A stretch of 64,000 bases of DNA from assembly GCF_025989185.1 (NCBI RefSeq), contig NZ_JAPDNT010000015.1, forward strand, positions 25,687 to 89,686, read 5' to 3'. Origin of the DNA: Limobrevibacterium gyesilva. GTDB lineage: Bacteria; Pseudomonadota; Alphaproteobacteria; Acetobacterales; Acetobacteraceae. A model generated the notes under the pieces. That model was given only the letters and a program-made list of their open reading frames with translations, ran no database searches and was not told the DNA's origin. Within the stretch, counting starts at the first letter, position 1, and the number at the start of each line of letters is the position of its first letter. The position numbers were made by a program, and so were the translations under genes. Of the stretch, positions 25,372 to 34,436 are shown one piece after another.

Positions 25372-26202
25372 TCAGCCAAACCGGCCGGTGATGTATTCCT
25401 GCGTGCGGCGCTCGCGCGGGGCGGTGAACATCTGCGTGGCGCTGCCGACCTCCACCATCTCACCCAGGTAGAAGAAGGCCACCTGGTCGGCGCAGCGGGC
25501 CGCCTGCTGCATGTTGTGGGTGACGATGGCGATGGTGAAGTCGCGCTTCAGTTCGTCGATCAGCTCCTCGATCTTCAGCGTGCTGATCGGGTCGAGCGCG
25601 CTGGTGGGCTCGTCGAACAGGATCACTTCCGGGCGCACCGCGATGGTGCGGGCGATGCACAGGCGCTGCTGCTGGCCGCCGGACAGGCCGGTGGCCGAGG
25701 TGTTCAGGCGGTCCTTCACCTCGTCCCACAAGGCGGCGCGGGTCAGCGACCATTCCACCCTCTCTTCCATCTCCGCCTTGCTGGGCCGTTCGTGCAGCTT
25801 CACGCCGAAGGTGATGTTCTCGTGGATCGTCATCGGGAACGGGGTGGGCTTCTGGAACACCATGCCGACGCGGCTGCGCAGGTTGTTCAGGTCCACGCCG
25901 GGCGCGATGATGTTCTCGCCGTCCATCAGCACCTCGCCGACGGCGCGCTGGCCGGGATAGAGGTCGTACATCCGGTTCAGGCAGCGCAGCAGGGTGGACT
26001 TGCCGCAGCCCGACGGGCCGATCATGCCGGTGACCTGGCGGTCCGGCAGGTCGAGGTTGATCGCTTTCAGCGCCTTGTTGGCACCGTAGTAGAAATCGAG
26101 GTTGCGGATCGAGATGCGGGGCGCGTTCAGGCCGGCGGACGCGCGTGCCTCCAGGGCGCCGATTGTTGGTCTTGTTCCGGTTTCCGGCATGGCTGTACTC
26201 AT
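25372..26202 (-). CDS. pstB: phosphate ABC transporter ATP-binding protein PstB
   Basis: ATPase of 276 residues. It opens its core with [17 protein letters not shown], has Walker [18 protein letters not shown], the PstB-specific [15 protein letters not shown], the signature [16 protein letters not shown] and Walker [17 protein letters not shown]. It powers phosphate import through PstCA. The position between pstA and phoU is canonical. Confidence 0.98.
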   Translation of the reverse strand: MSTAMPETGTRPTIGALEARASAGLNAPRISIRNLDFYYGANKALKAINLDLPDRQVTGMIGPSGCGKSTLLRCLNRMYDLYPGQRAVGEVLMDGENIIAPGVDLNNLRSRVGMVFQKPTPFPMTIHENITFGVKLHERPSKAEMEERVEWSLTRAALWDEVKDRLNTSATGLSGGQQQRLCIARTIAVRPEVILFDEPTSALDPISTLKIEELIDELKRDFTIAIVTHNMQQAARCADQVAFFYLGEMVEVGSATQMFTAPRERRTQEYITGRFG

Positions 26203-26240
26203 GGGTCAGGGATCCGGCAGGTTCGGTGTCAGGCGGTTGT

Positions 26241-27143
26241 TCAGTGGCGGGGGCGAAGGATCAGGCGTGCGAGGATGTTGAGCGCGAGCACGCCGAAGGT
26301 GATCAGCAGGGCCCCGACCCAGGCGAGCTGCACCCAGTCGTCGAAAGCCGAGCCGGCATACTGGTAGATGGTCACGGGCAGGCTGGACATCGGCTGGGTG
26401 AGGCTGACCGACCAGTTGAGGTTGCCGAGCGAGGTGAACAGCAGCGGCGCGGTTTCGCCGGCGACGCGGGCGATGGCCAGCAGCACGCCGGTGGCGATGC
26501 CGTCGATGGCGGCGCGGTAGCAGACGAAGACGGTCGTCTTCCATTTCGGCGCGCCCAGGGCCGCGGCGGCCTCGCGCAGGGCCACGGGGATCAGGCGCAG
26601 CATGTCCTCGGTGGTGCGCACCACGATGGGGATGACGATCACTGCCAGCGCGGCGCAGCCGGCGATGCCGGAGAAGCCGTTGAACGGGTTCACCAGCACC
26701 TGGTAGATGAACAGGCCGATTAGGATCGAGGGCGCGGACAGCAGCACGTCGGAGACGAAGCGCACCGCGTTGCCCAGCGCCGAGCCGCGCGCGTATTCCG
26801 CGAGGTAGGTGCCGACCAGCAGGCCGATCGGGGTGCCGATCGCGGTGCCGATGGCGGTCTGGATCAGGCTGCCGACGATGGCGTTCAGCAGGCCGCCATT
26901 GGACCCCGGCGGCCGGGTCGTCTCGGTGAACACCGACAAATGCAGGCCGGGCAGGCCGAGCCACAGCAGGGTGATGAGGATGGCCGCCAGGAAGGCCAGC
27001 CCGATCAGGGTGGCGACAATGCACAGGCCCTTGGAGATGTAGTTGATGCGCTTGCGCCGGCGTGACAACCGCTGGGCGATACGCGGGTCGCGCGACGGGA
27101 ACAGGTGGGCGTTGCCGGCCGTGCCGGTGAGGGTGGTGCTCAT
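26241..27143 (-). CDS. pstA: phosphate ABC transporter permease PstA
   Basis: Inner-membrane permease of 300 residues with about six transmembrane segments. Family patterns include [36 protein letters not shown] and [19 protein letters not shown], the last being the EAA loop. The start overlaps the pstC stop by four bases (ATGA at 27140-27143). It forms the channel for phosphate together with PstC. Confidence 0.97.
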   Translation of the reverse strand: MSTTLTGTAGNAHLFPSRDPRIAQRLSRRRKRINYISKGLCIVATLIGLAFLAAILITLLWLGLPGLHLSVFTETTRPPGSNGGLLNAIVGSLIQTAIGTAIGTPIGLLVGTYLAEYARGSALGNAVRFVSDVLLSAPSILIGLFIYQVLVNPFNGFSGIAGCAALAVIVIPIVVRTTEDMLRLIPVALREAAAALGAPKWKTTVFVCYRAAIDGIATGVLLAIARVAGETAPLLFTSLGNLNWSVSLTQPMSSLPVTIYQYAGSAFDDWVQLAWVGALLITFGVLALNILARLILRPRH

Positions 27144-28183
27144 GCCTTCGCCCCCGGCATGGGTTTCTGGCGCAGCAGCAGCCTGGAGATCGCCAGGACG
27201 ATGAAGGAGATGACGAACAGGATGAAGCCGAGCGCGAGCAGCGAGGACAGCTTGAGGCTTCCGGCCGCGCTCTCCGGGAATTCGAGGGCGACGATCGAGG
27301 CGATGGTGTTGCCGGGGCCGAACAGGCTGCTGGAGATGCGGTTGGTGTTGCCGATGACGAAGGTCACGGCCATGGTCTCGCCCAGCGCGCGGCCGAGCCC
27401 CAGCATGATGCCGCCGACCACCGAGACCCGGGTGTAGGGGATGACGATCGAACGCATCACCTCCCAGGTGGTGCAGCCGACGCCGTAGGCCGATTCCTTG
27501 TAGACGGCCGGCACGGTCAGGAACACGTCGCGCATGGTGGCGGCGATGAAGGGCAGCACCATGATGGCGAGGATGAGGGAGGCGGTGAAGATGCCGGTGC
27601 CGAAGGCGGGGCCCTGGAACAGGGCGCCGATGACCGGCAGGTCACCGAACTGGTCGATGAGGAAGGGCTCGATGGGGTCGGCCATGATCGGGACGATCAC
27701 GAAGAAGCCCCACATGCCGTAGATGATGGACGGCACCGCGGCCAGAAGCTCGATCGCGATGCCGACCGGGCGGCGGAACCAGCCGGGGGCAAGCTCGGTG
27801 AGATAGAAGGCGGTGCCGAAGGCGATGGGAACGGCCATGAGCAGCGCCAGGATCGAGGTGACGATGGTGCCGTAGATCGGCACCATGGCGCCGAAGATCT
27901 GCTGCACCGGGTCCCAGTCCGACGTGGCCAGGAAGCCCAGGCCGAAGGCGCGGAAGCTGGGAAGGCCGCCGATGAACAGCGAGACGATGATGGCGCCGAG
28001 CAGCACCAGCACGAACACGCCGGCGCCGGTGGCGAGCGCCGCGAAGATGGAATCGCCCAGCGAGCCGTGGCGCGCGCCGGTGCGGGCGGTGTCGGTGCGG
28101 GCGGCAGCGGCGGTCTGTGACACCGGGATGGTTCCGTGCGGCAAGGGCAGTGGCGGACCGGAGTCGGTCGCAGAAGGGGGCAC
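27140..28183 (-). CDS. pstC: phosphate ABC transporter permease PstC
   Basis: Permease of 347 residues, with an N-terminal soluble extension of about 40 residues before the first membrane segment ([20 protein letters not shown]). Key PstC patterns are [30 protein letters not shown], the EAA loop [20 protein letters not shown] and [16 protein letters not shown]. The frame begins with GTG at 28183, with no ATG close by, so the precise start is uncertain. It pairs with PstA. Confidence 0.95.
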   Translation of the reverse strand: MPPSATDSGPPLPLPHGTIPVSQTAAAARTDTARTGARHGSLGDSIFAALATGAGVFVLVLLGAIIVSLFIGGLPSFRAFGLGFLATSDWDPVQQIFGAMVPIYGTIVTSILALLMAVPIAFGTAFYLTELAPGWFRRPVGIAIELLAAVPSIIYGMWGFFVIVPIMADPIEPFLIDQFGDLPVIGALFQGPAFGTGIFTASLILAIMVLPFIAATMRDVFLTVPAVYKESAYGVGCTTWEVMRSIVIPYTRVSVVGGIMLGLGRALGETMAVTFVIGNTNRISSSLFGPGNTIASIVALEFPESAAGSLKLSSLLALGFILFVISFIVLAISRLLLRQKPMPGAKA

Positions 28184-28214
28184 CGTAGCCGGTGATGCCC
28201 CCCGATGCGAGGCT

Positions 28215-29237
28215 TCAGCCCTTGATCTCGGCCTTCCAGCTGGCGCGGACGCTGTCCTGCACGGCCTTCGGCAGCGGGATGTATTCCAGGCCCGAGGCGA
28301 TCGGGCCGCCGTTCGTGTAGGCCCAGTCGAAGAACCTGGTCACGTTGGCGCTGCGGACCGGGTCCTTGGGGTCCTTCGGCAGCAGGATGAAGGTGGCGGA
28401 CACGATCGGCCAGCTGGTCGCACCCTTGGCGTCGATCAGGTTGATCGCGTAGTTCGGGGCGTTCTTCCAGTCGCCGTTCTCGGCGGCGGCGGTGAAGGCG
28501 GCGAGGGTGGGGGCGACGAATTGGCCGTCGTGGTTGCGCAACTGGGTGGTGACCAGCTTGTTCTGGGTGGCGTAGGCGTTCTCGACATAGCCGATGCTGC
28601 CGCGCACCTGGCGCACCGTCGCGGCGACGCCGTCATTGCCTTTGGCGCCGTTGCCGGCGGCCCATTTCACGCTGGTGCTGGCGCCGACCTTGCCTTTCCA
28701 CGCCGGGCTGACCGTGGACAGGTATGAGGTGAACACGAACGTCGTGCCGGAACCGTCGGCGCGGTAGACCGGCGCGATGGCGAGATTCGGCAGGGTGACG
28801 CCCTGGTTCAGTTCGACCAGCTTGGGGTCGTTCCACTTGGTGATCTGGCCCAGATAGATCTCGGCCATCAGTTCGCCGGTCAGCTTGAGCTTGTTCGACT
28901 CAACGCCGGGGATGTTCACGATGGGAACCACCGCGCCCATGACGGTGGGGAACTGCAGCAGCTTGTTCTGCTCCAGGTGCGGCGCCTCGACCGGCGCGTC
29001 GGAGGCGCCGAAGTCCACGGTGCGGTTGATGATCTGGTTCTGCCCGCCGCCGGAGCCGATGGCCTGGTAGTTCAGCTCGATGCCGATGGCGGCCTTCGCG
29101 GCCTCGCCCCACTTGGCATAGACGGGTGCGGGAAAGGTGGCGCCGGCGCCGGTGACCTGCTGCGCCCGAACGGCGACAGGGGCGGCGGCGGTCAGTCCGG
29201 CCAGGGTGATGGCCAGCGCCGTGGTGACGAGTTTCAT
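28215..29237 (-). CDS. pstS: phosphate-binding protein PstS
   Basis: Periplasmic binding protein of 340 residues. A cleavable signal peptide (LVTTALAITLAGLTAAAPVAV, ending near AQQV) precedes the phosphate-binding core with GAGATFPAPVYAKW, QAIGSGGGQNQI and VDFGASDAPV, where backbone and side chains hold the phosphate, then RADGSGTTFVFTSYLS. The ATG has GGAGGG upstream. It is the first gene of pstSCAB-phoU-phoB and lies about 130 bases from a Pho box. Confidence 0.97.
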   Translation of the reverse strand: MKLVTTALAITLAGLTAAAPVAVRAQQVTGAGATFPAPVYAKWGEAAKAAIGIELNYQAIGSGGGQNQIINRTVDFGASDAPVEAPHLEQNKLLQFPTVMGAVVPIVNIPGVESNKLKLTGELMAEIYLGQITKWNDPKLVELNQGVTLPNLAIAPVYRADGSGTTFVFTSYLSTVSPAWKGKVGASTSVKWAAGNGAKGNDGVAATVRQVRGSIGYVENAYATQNKLVTTQLRNHDGQFVAPTLAAFTAAAENGDWKNAPNYAINLIDAKGATSWPIVSATFILLPKDPKDPVRSANVTRFFDWAYTNGGPIASGLEYIPLPKAVQDSVRASWKAEIKG

Positions 29238-29365
29238 GATCCCTCCTTGGGGTCTGCAACGATGCCCCCGCGAGGGGGCGTGGCAGGCCGGGGCACAGCC
29301 GCCCTGCCGGTCAGTCGAACGGGGCGGACCCTACGCGCGCTCCGCGACGGAGGCATTGCAATTTT

Positions 29366-29383
29366 ATGAACGTTCGATGACAG
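29366..29383 (-). promoter_or_regulatory. Pho box (PhoB-binding site) upstream of pstS
   Basis: On the minus strand the site reads CTGTCAT-CGAA-CGTTCAT. The first half is a perfect match to the PhoB half-site consensus CTGTCAT; the second matches five of seven positions, with the standard four-base gap. It lies about 130 bases before the pstS ATG, oriented correctly, and an AT-rich stretch follows immediately that could hold the -10 element. Confidence 0.8.
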
Positions 29384-29728
29384 CAGGCATGTGAGGTGCG
29401 GGCAGCGCCTGTGGGCCGGGGTGGCTGCAGAACCGGCCGGAACCCTCGCCGGGGCGGCCGTGGTGTAGCGGGCGACGTCGCCGCAGCGGGCCGGGTGCTG
29501 TTGATCGCGGAAATTGTGATTTTGAGATTGCCCTTCACAGAGTCGTGAAATCGGGGCCCTGACGGGTGGTGATGCGCAGGGAGCCATTGGCGCAGCGGTC
29601 GGCGAGGCGGGAGGCAGCGAGTCCGGCGGCGCCATGGTCGGGTCCTGCGCGCGATCCGCAATTTACGTCTTGTGCTCAGACGACCGATATGAATACCTTT
29701 TATTGAACGTGAAATAAGGAATGCACGC
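29384..29728. other. gene-free stretch between the pst promoter and a small plus-strand gene
   Basis: About 345 bases without a credible gene. It should hold the promoter of the small membrane peptide at its right end, where AT content rises sharply (29640-29728). A short inverted repeat TTCAC-N6-GTGAA lies near 29535-29550. I see no tRNA, terminator or repeat here. Confidence 0.5.
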
Positions 29729-29938
29729 ATGATTGCGCCTTACCCGCAGGCCTGCGGCGGCCGGACAGACGTCCGTGACGATGCGGGGGAGGCCCCGGAG
29801 GATTGCGGCGTGCATGGATCATGCCTGCCTGACACCAGCCTGAACGCGGGCGACCTGAAGCTGACCCTGCGCGAGGCGGTCTGGACGACAGCGGCGATCG
29901 CCGCCGCAACCGTGCTGATCCTTGCGACCGGCGTTTGA
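29729..29938 (+). CDS. small single-span membrane protein, unknown function
   Basis: A 69-residue frame starting at ATG 29729 with a ribosome site AAGGAA eight bases upstream. The N-terminal half is hydrophilic with three cysteines (PQACGG, EDCGVHGSC); the C-terminal half has one clear membrane helix, WTTAAIAAATVLILATGV. A strong hairpin follows immediately after the stop. No family is recognised. The ribosome site, the membrane segment and the flanking hairpin support a real gene. Confidence 0.6.
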   Translation: MIAPYPQACGGRTDVRDDAGEAPEDCGVHGSCLPDTSLNAGDLKLTLREAVWTTAAIAAATVLILATGV

Positions 29939-29945
29939 ATGCGCA

Positions 29946-29979
29946 AAGGGCGCCGCCACGTCGCGGTGGCGGCGCCCTT
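29946..29979. terminator. strong hairpin between convergent genes
   Basis: AAGGGCGCCGCCAC and GTGGCGGCGCCCTT are perfect 14-base arms around the loop GTCGCG. It lies between the small membrane protein (plus) and the peroxiredoxin (minus), so it probably terminates both. T-runs are short (CTTC on plus, CTTTGC on minus), so termination may be partly intrinsic only. Confidence 0.65.
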
Positions 29980-30018
29980 CGATAGGCCGGTGGTCTGTTG
30001 AACCCCCGGGGGATGATG

Positions 30019-30660
30019 TCAGCGCGGCAGCGGCGGCTGGTCGACGACGCGCAGATAGGGCTTCAGCGTCTTCCAGCCATTCGGGAAGCGCGCCTTCGCG
30101 TCGGCGTCGGACAGGCTGGGGACGATGATCACCGGCTGGCCATCGGTCCAGTTCACGGGGGTGGCGACCTTGTGCGCGTCGGTGAGCTGCAGGCTGTCCA
30201 CCACCCGCACGATCTCGGCGAAGTTGCGCCCGGTGCTGGGCGGATAGGTCATGATCAGCCGGACCTTCTTGTTCGGGTCGATCACGAACACGCTGCGGAC
30301 GGTGATGGTGGGGTCGGCTTCAGGGTGCACCATGCCGTAGAGGTCGGAGACCTTGCGGTCGGCGTCCGCGAGGACAGGGAAGTTGACCGCCTGGCCCTGG
30401 GTCTCCTCGATGTCCTTCTCCCAGCCCTGGTGGCTGTCGGCGGGATCGACGGACAGGCCGATCACCTTCACGTTGCGTTTGTCCCATTCCGGCTTGAGCC
30501 GCGCGGCTTCGGCCAGTTCGGTGGTGCAAACGGGGGTGTAGTCCTTGGGGTGGCTGAACAGGATGCCCCAGGAATCGCCGAGCCAGTCATGAAACGAGAT
30601 CCGGCCGGTGGTGGTGTCCTGTTCGAAGTCGGGGGCAATCTGGCCGAGCTGGATGGTCAT
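30019..30660 (-). CDS. 1-Cys peroxiredoxin (Prx6-like)
   Basis: Thiol peroxidase of 213 residues. The peroxidatic cysteine is in HPKDYTPVCTTELAE (about residue 45), and it is the only cysteine in the chain, so the enzyme is of the 1-Cys type and needs an outside thiol. LGDSWGILFSHP and IGLSVDPADSHQGWEKDI are typical of Prx6 relatives. The ATG at 30660 begins MTIQLGQIAPDF. It diverges in function but not in strand from the Rrf2 regulator upstream; both are minus-strand. Confidence 0.94.
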   Translation of the reverse strand: MTIQLGQIAPDFEQDTTTGRISFHDWLGDSWGILFSHPKDYTPVCTTELAEAARLKPEWDKRNVKVIGLSVDPADSHQGWEKDIEETQGQAVNFPVLADADRKVSDLYGMVHPEADPTITVRSVFVIDPNKKVRLIMTYPPSTGRNFAEIVRVVDSLQLTDAHKVATPVNWTDGQPVIIVPSLSDADAKARFPNGWKTLKPYLRVVDQPPLPR

Positions 30661-30770
30661 GCTTCTGCTCCTGTTATGGCGCCTCATGTTCGGGCGCCTT
30701 TGCGCCTTGGTTCACGAGATCATCGCGAGTCCGCGCCGGTTGAGAACCAGATATTGCAGCATTGCGCGCA

Positions 30771-31220
30771 TCAGATCGCGAAGTTTATCGGCTCCGCCGT
30801 GGGGCGCCGCAGTCCCGCGGCGGTGGCGCGGCGGAGCAGGTCGTCGAGCGTGAGGGTGGAAAGCTGGTTGCGGGCGGCGTCCTCAAGCTCGCTCCAGAGG
30901 CGGTCGATGACGGCGGCCTGCAGCCGGCCGGTGGGGCCTTCCTGGGCGTCGGCGTCGTCCGCGGTGGCCACCGCGACGATGTCGGAGAGGCGGATGTCGC
31001 GGCGGGGCCGGCCCAGGCGGTAGCCGCCGCGGGGGCCGCGGAGGCTTTCCAGCAGGCCGGCGCGCGACAGGGCCTGCAGCAGTGGCTCCATGCCGCGGCG
31101 GGCCAGGCCGAGCCGCTCGGCGATGTCGGCGGCGCTGACCGTCGCCGCGCGGCCGCCGTGGAAGGCGACGTCGAGCATCACGGTCACCGCGACCATCGCG
31201 CGGTCTCTGCGGATCAGCAT
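30771..31220 (-). CDS. Rrf2-family transcriptional regulator without cysteines
   Basis: Winged-helix regulator of 149 residues. The Rrf2 pattern is visible: RDRAMVAVTVMLDVAF, VSAADIAERLGLARRGMEPLLQALSRAGLL (HTH) and LRGPRGGYRLGRPRRDIRLSDIV (wing). Unlike IscR, it has no cysteine at all, so it cannot hold an iron-sulphur cluster and resembles CymR-type members that sense through partners or metabolites. It diverges from cysK across a 72-base gap with a 21-base inverted repeat, so control of cysK is likely. Confidence 0.88.
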   Translation of the reverse strand: MLIRRDRAMVAVTVMLDVAFHGGRAATVSAADIAERLGLARRGMEPLLQALSRAGLLESLRGPRGGYRLGRPRRDIRLSDIVAVATADDADAQEGPTGRLQAAVIDRLWSELEDAARNQLSTLTLDDLLRRATAAGLRRPTAEPINFAI

Positions 31221-31260
31221 TGTTCTCCTGCCCTGTTCGCTGTCGGTAGCGGGGTATTAA

Positions 31261-31281
31261 ATCACGATCGCGCGTTGTGAT
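31261..31281. promoter_or_regulatory. inverted repeat, candidate Rrf2 operator at the cysK promoter
   Basis: ATCAC and GTGAT arms flank an 11-base GC-rich centre, 11 bases upstream of the cysK ATG and 40 bases from the Rrf2 gene start. A possible -10 element TACACT begins at its right edge (31281-31286), so a bound protein would block cysK transcription. Size and place fit Rrf2/CymR operators; the assignment is inference. Confidence 0.5.
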
Positions 31282-31292
31282 ACACTGTCGCC

Positions 31293-32294
31293 ATGCAAAA
31301 GACGACACGCCGAGACACGGCCGCCTCCGCCCCCTTCGCAGGACCCACGCCCGCGCGCGGGCGCATCCATGGCAGCATCCTGGAGACGATCGGGGCCACC
31401 CCGCTGGTGCGCATCCCCCGCATCTCGGCCGAGGAGGGGCTGCTGGCCGACGTGGTGCTGAAGCTGGAGTTCTTCAATCCACTGGGGTCGGTGAAGGATC
31501 GGATCGGGCTGGCCATGGTGGAGGCGGCCGAGGCCGAGGGAACCATTCATCCCGGCCGCTCCGTGCTGGTGGAGCCGACCTCGGGCAATACCGGCATCGC
31601 GCTGGGCTTCGTGGCCGCGGCCAAGGGCTACAAGCTGGTAGTGTGCATGCCCGAAGGGGCATCGACGGAGCGGCGGAAGATGCTGCGCCTGATGGGGGCC
31701 GACGTGCAGCTGACGCCGGCGCGGCAGGGCATGGCCGGGGCCATTGCCCGCGCCGAGGCGATCGTGGCGGCAACGCCGGGGGCGTGGATGCCGCGGCAGT
31801 TCGACAACCCCGCCAATCCCGCCATCCATGAGGCGACCACCGCCGAGGAGATCTGGACGGACACGGAGGGGAAGGTCGACATCGTCGTTGGCGGCGCCGG
31901 CACCGGCGGCACGATCACCGGGATCGCCCGCGCGCTGAAGCCGCGCCGCCCCGACCTGCAGGTGTTCGTGGTGGAACCGGCCGAGAGCGCCGTGCTGTCC
32001 GGCGACGAGCCCGGGCCGCACGGACTGCAGGGCATCGGGCCGGGATTCCGACCCGGCGTGCTGGACATGGACCTCATGGACGGAGTGATGCGCGTGAGCG
32101 AGCGCGACGCCATCGCCGCCTGCCGCCGCGCGGCACGCACCGAGGGGCTGCCGATCGGCATCTCGTCCGGCGCGGCGCTGCATGCGACGCTGGAACTGGC
32201 GCGCAATCCGGCGAATGCCGGCAAGCTGATCGTGGCCATCGCGCCGTCGTTCGCCGAGCGCTATCTGTCAACGCCGCTGTTCGCGGGAATGTAG
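31293..32294 (+). CDS. cysK: cysteine synthase (O-acetylserine sulfhydrylase)
   Basis: PLP enzyme of 333 residues making cysteine from O-acetylserine and sulfide. The PLP lysine is in FFNPLGSVKDRIG, the substrate loop is PTSGNTGIALGF, the phosphate-binding loop is VGGAGTGGTITG, and the C-terminal SSGAA serine contacts the PLP ring nitrogen. The N-terminus carries about 25 extra residues before IHGSILETIGATPLVRI. The loop after CMPE reads GASTERRKML instead of the common TMSLERR. The divergent Rrf2 gene probably controls it. Confidence 0.93.
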   Translation: MQKTTRRDTAASAPFAGPTPARGRIHGSILETIGATPLVRIPRISAEEGLLADVVLKLEFFNPLGSVKDRIGLAMVEAAEAEGTIHPGRSVLVEPTSGNTGIALGFVAAAKGYKLVVCMPEGASTERRKMLRLMGADVQLTPARQGMAGAIARAEAIVAATPGAWMPRQFDNPANPAIHEATTAEEIWTDTEGKVDIVVGGAGTGGTITGIARALKPRRPDLQVFVVEPAESAVLSGDEPGPHGLQGIGPGFRPGVLDMDLMDGVMRVSERDAIAACRRAARTEGLPIGISSGAALHATLELARNPANAGKLIVAIAPSFAERYLSTPLFAGM

Positions 32295-32346
32295 CGTCCG
32301 GCTTCCGGCCACGGCGGAACGGCACGGACTGTGGCGCCCGGTGGCG

Positions 32347-32805
32347 TCAGCCGTGCCGGCGCGCCGCCTGCACGGCGGCGTCGAGCGCCGAGAGGAAGCG
32401 GGAGCGGTCCTGCTTGCCCAGGGGCGCCGGGCCGCCGGTGACGGCGCCGATCTCGCGCAGATGGCGGTTGATCTCGCGCCCCGCCAGCGCGCTGCCGATA
32501 TTGTCGGGGGTCCAGCGCCTGCCGGTGTGCGACAGCGCCTGGGCGCCCCTGGCGAGGCAGCGCGCGGCCAGCGGGATGTCGGCGGTGACGCAGACATCGG
32601 CGGCGGTGATGCGTTCGGCGATCCAGTCGTCGGCGATGTCCGGGCCCTCGGGCACGGTGACCATGCGGACATTGGGCAGGCCCGGCGGGCGGATGGGGCG
32701 GGAGCCGTTGGAGACGACGTGGACAACGAGCCCGAGCCGGCCGGCCACGCGATAGACCTCCTCGCGCACCGGACAGGCATCCCCGTCGACATAGATTTCG
32801 CTCAC
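32347..32805 (-). CDS. YaiI/YqxD family (DUF188) protein
   Basis: Protein of 152 residues that begins, from a GTG at 32805, SEIYVDGDACPVREEVYRVA, the diagnostic DUF188 opening with DGDACPV. Other blocks are VTADIPLAARCLARGA and DRSRFLSALD. An AGGAGG site six bases before the GTG fixes the start. The fold is related to PIN/NYN nuclease domains; acidic residues that could bind metal are retained, but its activity is unknown. It converges with cysK. Confidence 0.92.
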   Translation of the reverse strand: MSEIYVDGDACPVREEVYRVAGRLGLVVHVVSNGSRPIRPPGLPNVRMVTVPEGPDIADDWIAERITAADVCVTADIPLAARCLARGAQALSHTGRRWTPDNIGSALAGREINRHLREIGAVTGGPAPLGKQDRSRFLSALDAAVQAARRHG

Positions 32806-32902
32806 GCCGTGCCTCCTGGTGGCGCCAACCCCTATGGCGCCGGTGCGGTGCATCGTGCTTGCATCGCCCTTCGCTGACCAGCGAGTGTTCAAGGGGGGTG
32901 GG

Positions 32903-34414
32903 ATGCGGCGGATTCTGGGATTGGCGTGCGGGTTTGGGCTGCTGATGGCGGCGGGCGGGGCCCAGGCGGCGGGAACGTTGCGATTCGGACTGGAGTTCGA
33001 TCCGGATGTGCTCGATACCGCGCGCAACGGCAGCTACACCGACCGCATCGTCTTCACCTCGATGTGCGACCAGCTGCTGGATATCGATGCGAAGCTGAAC
33101 TTCGTGCCGCAGCTCGCGACGCGCTGGGAATGGTCGGAAGACGCCTTGTCGCTGACGCTGCATCTGCGCGACGGGGTGCGGTTCCAGGACGGCACGCCGC
33201 TGGATGCCGAGGCGGTGCGGCTCAATCTGGAACGCTATCGCAGCGCGCCGGAGAGCATCCGCAAGACCGAGCTGAAGCCGATCACCGGCGTCGACGTGCT
33301 CGACCCGCTGACGTTGCGCATCCGCCTGTCGACGCCGTATGCGCCGCTGCTGTCGTTGCTGGCGAACCGGCCGGGCACGCCGCTGTCGCCGAAGATCCTG
33401 ACCAAGTCATCCGACGAGATCGCGGCGCATCCGGTCTGCGCCGGGCCGTTCAGCTTCACCAGCCGGGTGGCGCAGGACCGGATCGTGCTGGACCGTTTTC
33501 CCGGCTACTGGAACGCGAGCGCCATTCATTTCGACCGCATCGAGTTCCGCACGATCGTGGATTCGACGGTGCGGCTGGTGAACCTGCAGTCTGGGGCGAT
33601 CGACGTCGTCAACCGGCTGGCCGCGACCGACGTGGCCGCGGTGAAGGCGAACCCGAAGCTGCGGCTGGCGACGTCGCCGTCGCTGGGCTACCAGCTGATC
33701 TCGTTCAACGTGGCGCATGGGCCGGCCGCCGACACGCCGCTTGGCCGCGATCCGCGCGTGCGCGCGGCGTTCGAAAAGGCGATCGACCGGGCGGCGCTGA
33801 ACCAGGTGGTGTTCGAAGGGCTGTATGTTCCCAGCAACCAGACCGAGGCGCCGGGCAGCCGCTATTGGAACCCCGCGCACCCGGTGCCGCCGCGCGACGT
33901 GGCGGGCGCCAAGGCGCTGCTGAAAGAGGCGGGCGTGGAGCGGGTGGCGTTCACCTTCCTGGTCGGCAACGACCCCGTGAACGGGCAGATCGGGCAGGTG
34001 ATCCAGGCAATGGCGGCCGAAGCCGGGTTCGACATCAAGATCGAGCAGCGGGAATCGGCATCGCTGGTGGCCTCGACCAAGGCGGGCAACTATCAGGCGG
34101 CGATGGTGATCTGGAGCGGGCGGCCCGATCCGGACGGGAATTCGACGATCTGGATGTCCTGCGGCGGGTTCGTGAACTGGGGGCAGTACTGCAACAAATC
34201 GCTGGACGCGCTGTTCGTGAAGGGTGCGGCAATCACCGATCCGGCGCAGCGCGTGCCGGTGTATCGCCAGATCTCCGACATCTATACGCAGGACCGGTCG
34301 CACATGGTGCTGTTCCACTTCACCTGGCTATGGGGGCTGAGCGACAAGGTGGAAGGCTTCGCGCCGATGCCTGACGGGCTGATGCGGCCGCAGGGGGTTC
34401 GGTTCCGGAACTAG
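32903..34414 (+). CDS. ABC transporter substrate-binding protein, peptide/opine class (family 5)
   Basis: Exported protein of 503 residues with a clear signal peptide (RRILGLACGFGLLMAAGGAQA). Family 5 features are FVPQLATRWEWSEDALSLTLHLRDGVRFQDGTPLDAE (partial) and AHPVCAGPFSFTSRVAQDRIVLDRFPGYW. It would bind a peptide or similar solute. The ATG at 32903 is preceded by AAGGGGGG. It has no permease or ATPase genes on its own strand; a peptide-type transporter lies 2 kb away in the opposite orientation. It may serve that system or an unlinked one. Confidence 0.9.
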   Translation: MRRILGLACGFGLLMAAGGAQAAGTLRFGLEFDPDVLDTARNGSYTDRIVFTSMCDQLLDIDAKLNFVPQLATRWEWSEDALSLTLHLRDGVRFQDGTPLDAEAVRLNLERYRSAPESIRKTELKPITGVDVLDPLTLRIRLSTPYAPLLSLLANRPGTPLSPKILTKSSDEIAAHPVCAGPFSFTSRVAQDRIVLDRFPGYWNASAIHFDRIEFRTIVDSTVRLVNLQSGAIDVVNRLAATDVAAVKANPKLRLATSPSLGYQLISFNVAHGPAADTPLGRDPRVRAAFEKAIDRAALNQVVFEGLYVPSNQTEAPGSRYWNPAHPVPPRDVAGAKALLKEAGVERVAFTFLVGNDPVNGQIGQVIQAMAAEAGFDIKIEQRESASLVASTKAGNYQAAMVIWSGRPDPDGNSTIWMSCGGFVNWGQYCNKSLDALFVKGAAITDPAQRVPVYRQISDIYTQDRSHMVLFHFTWLWGLSDKVEGFAPMPDGLMRPQGVRFRN

Positions 34415-34436
34415 GGGCGCCGGGTGGAAGGAAGGA

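Noticed and set aside
29520..29555. TTCAC-N6-GTGAA inverted repeat in the pstS upstream gap
   Set aside because: Only five-base arms, at a position not tied to a promoter; likely chance.
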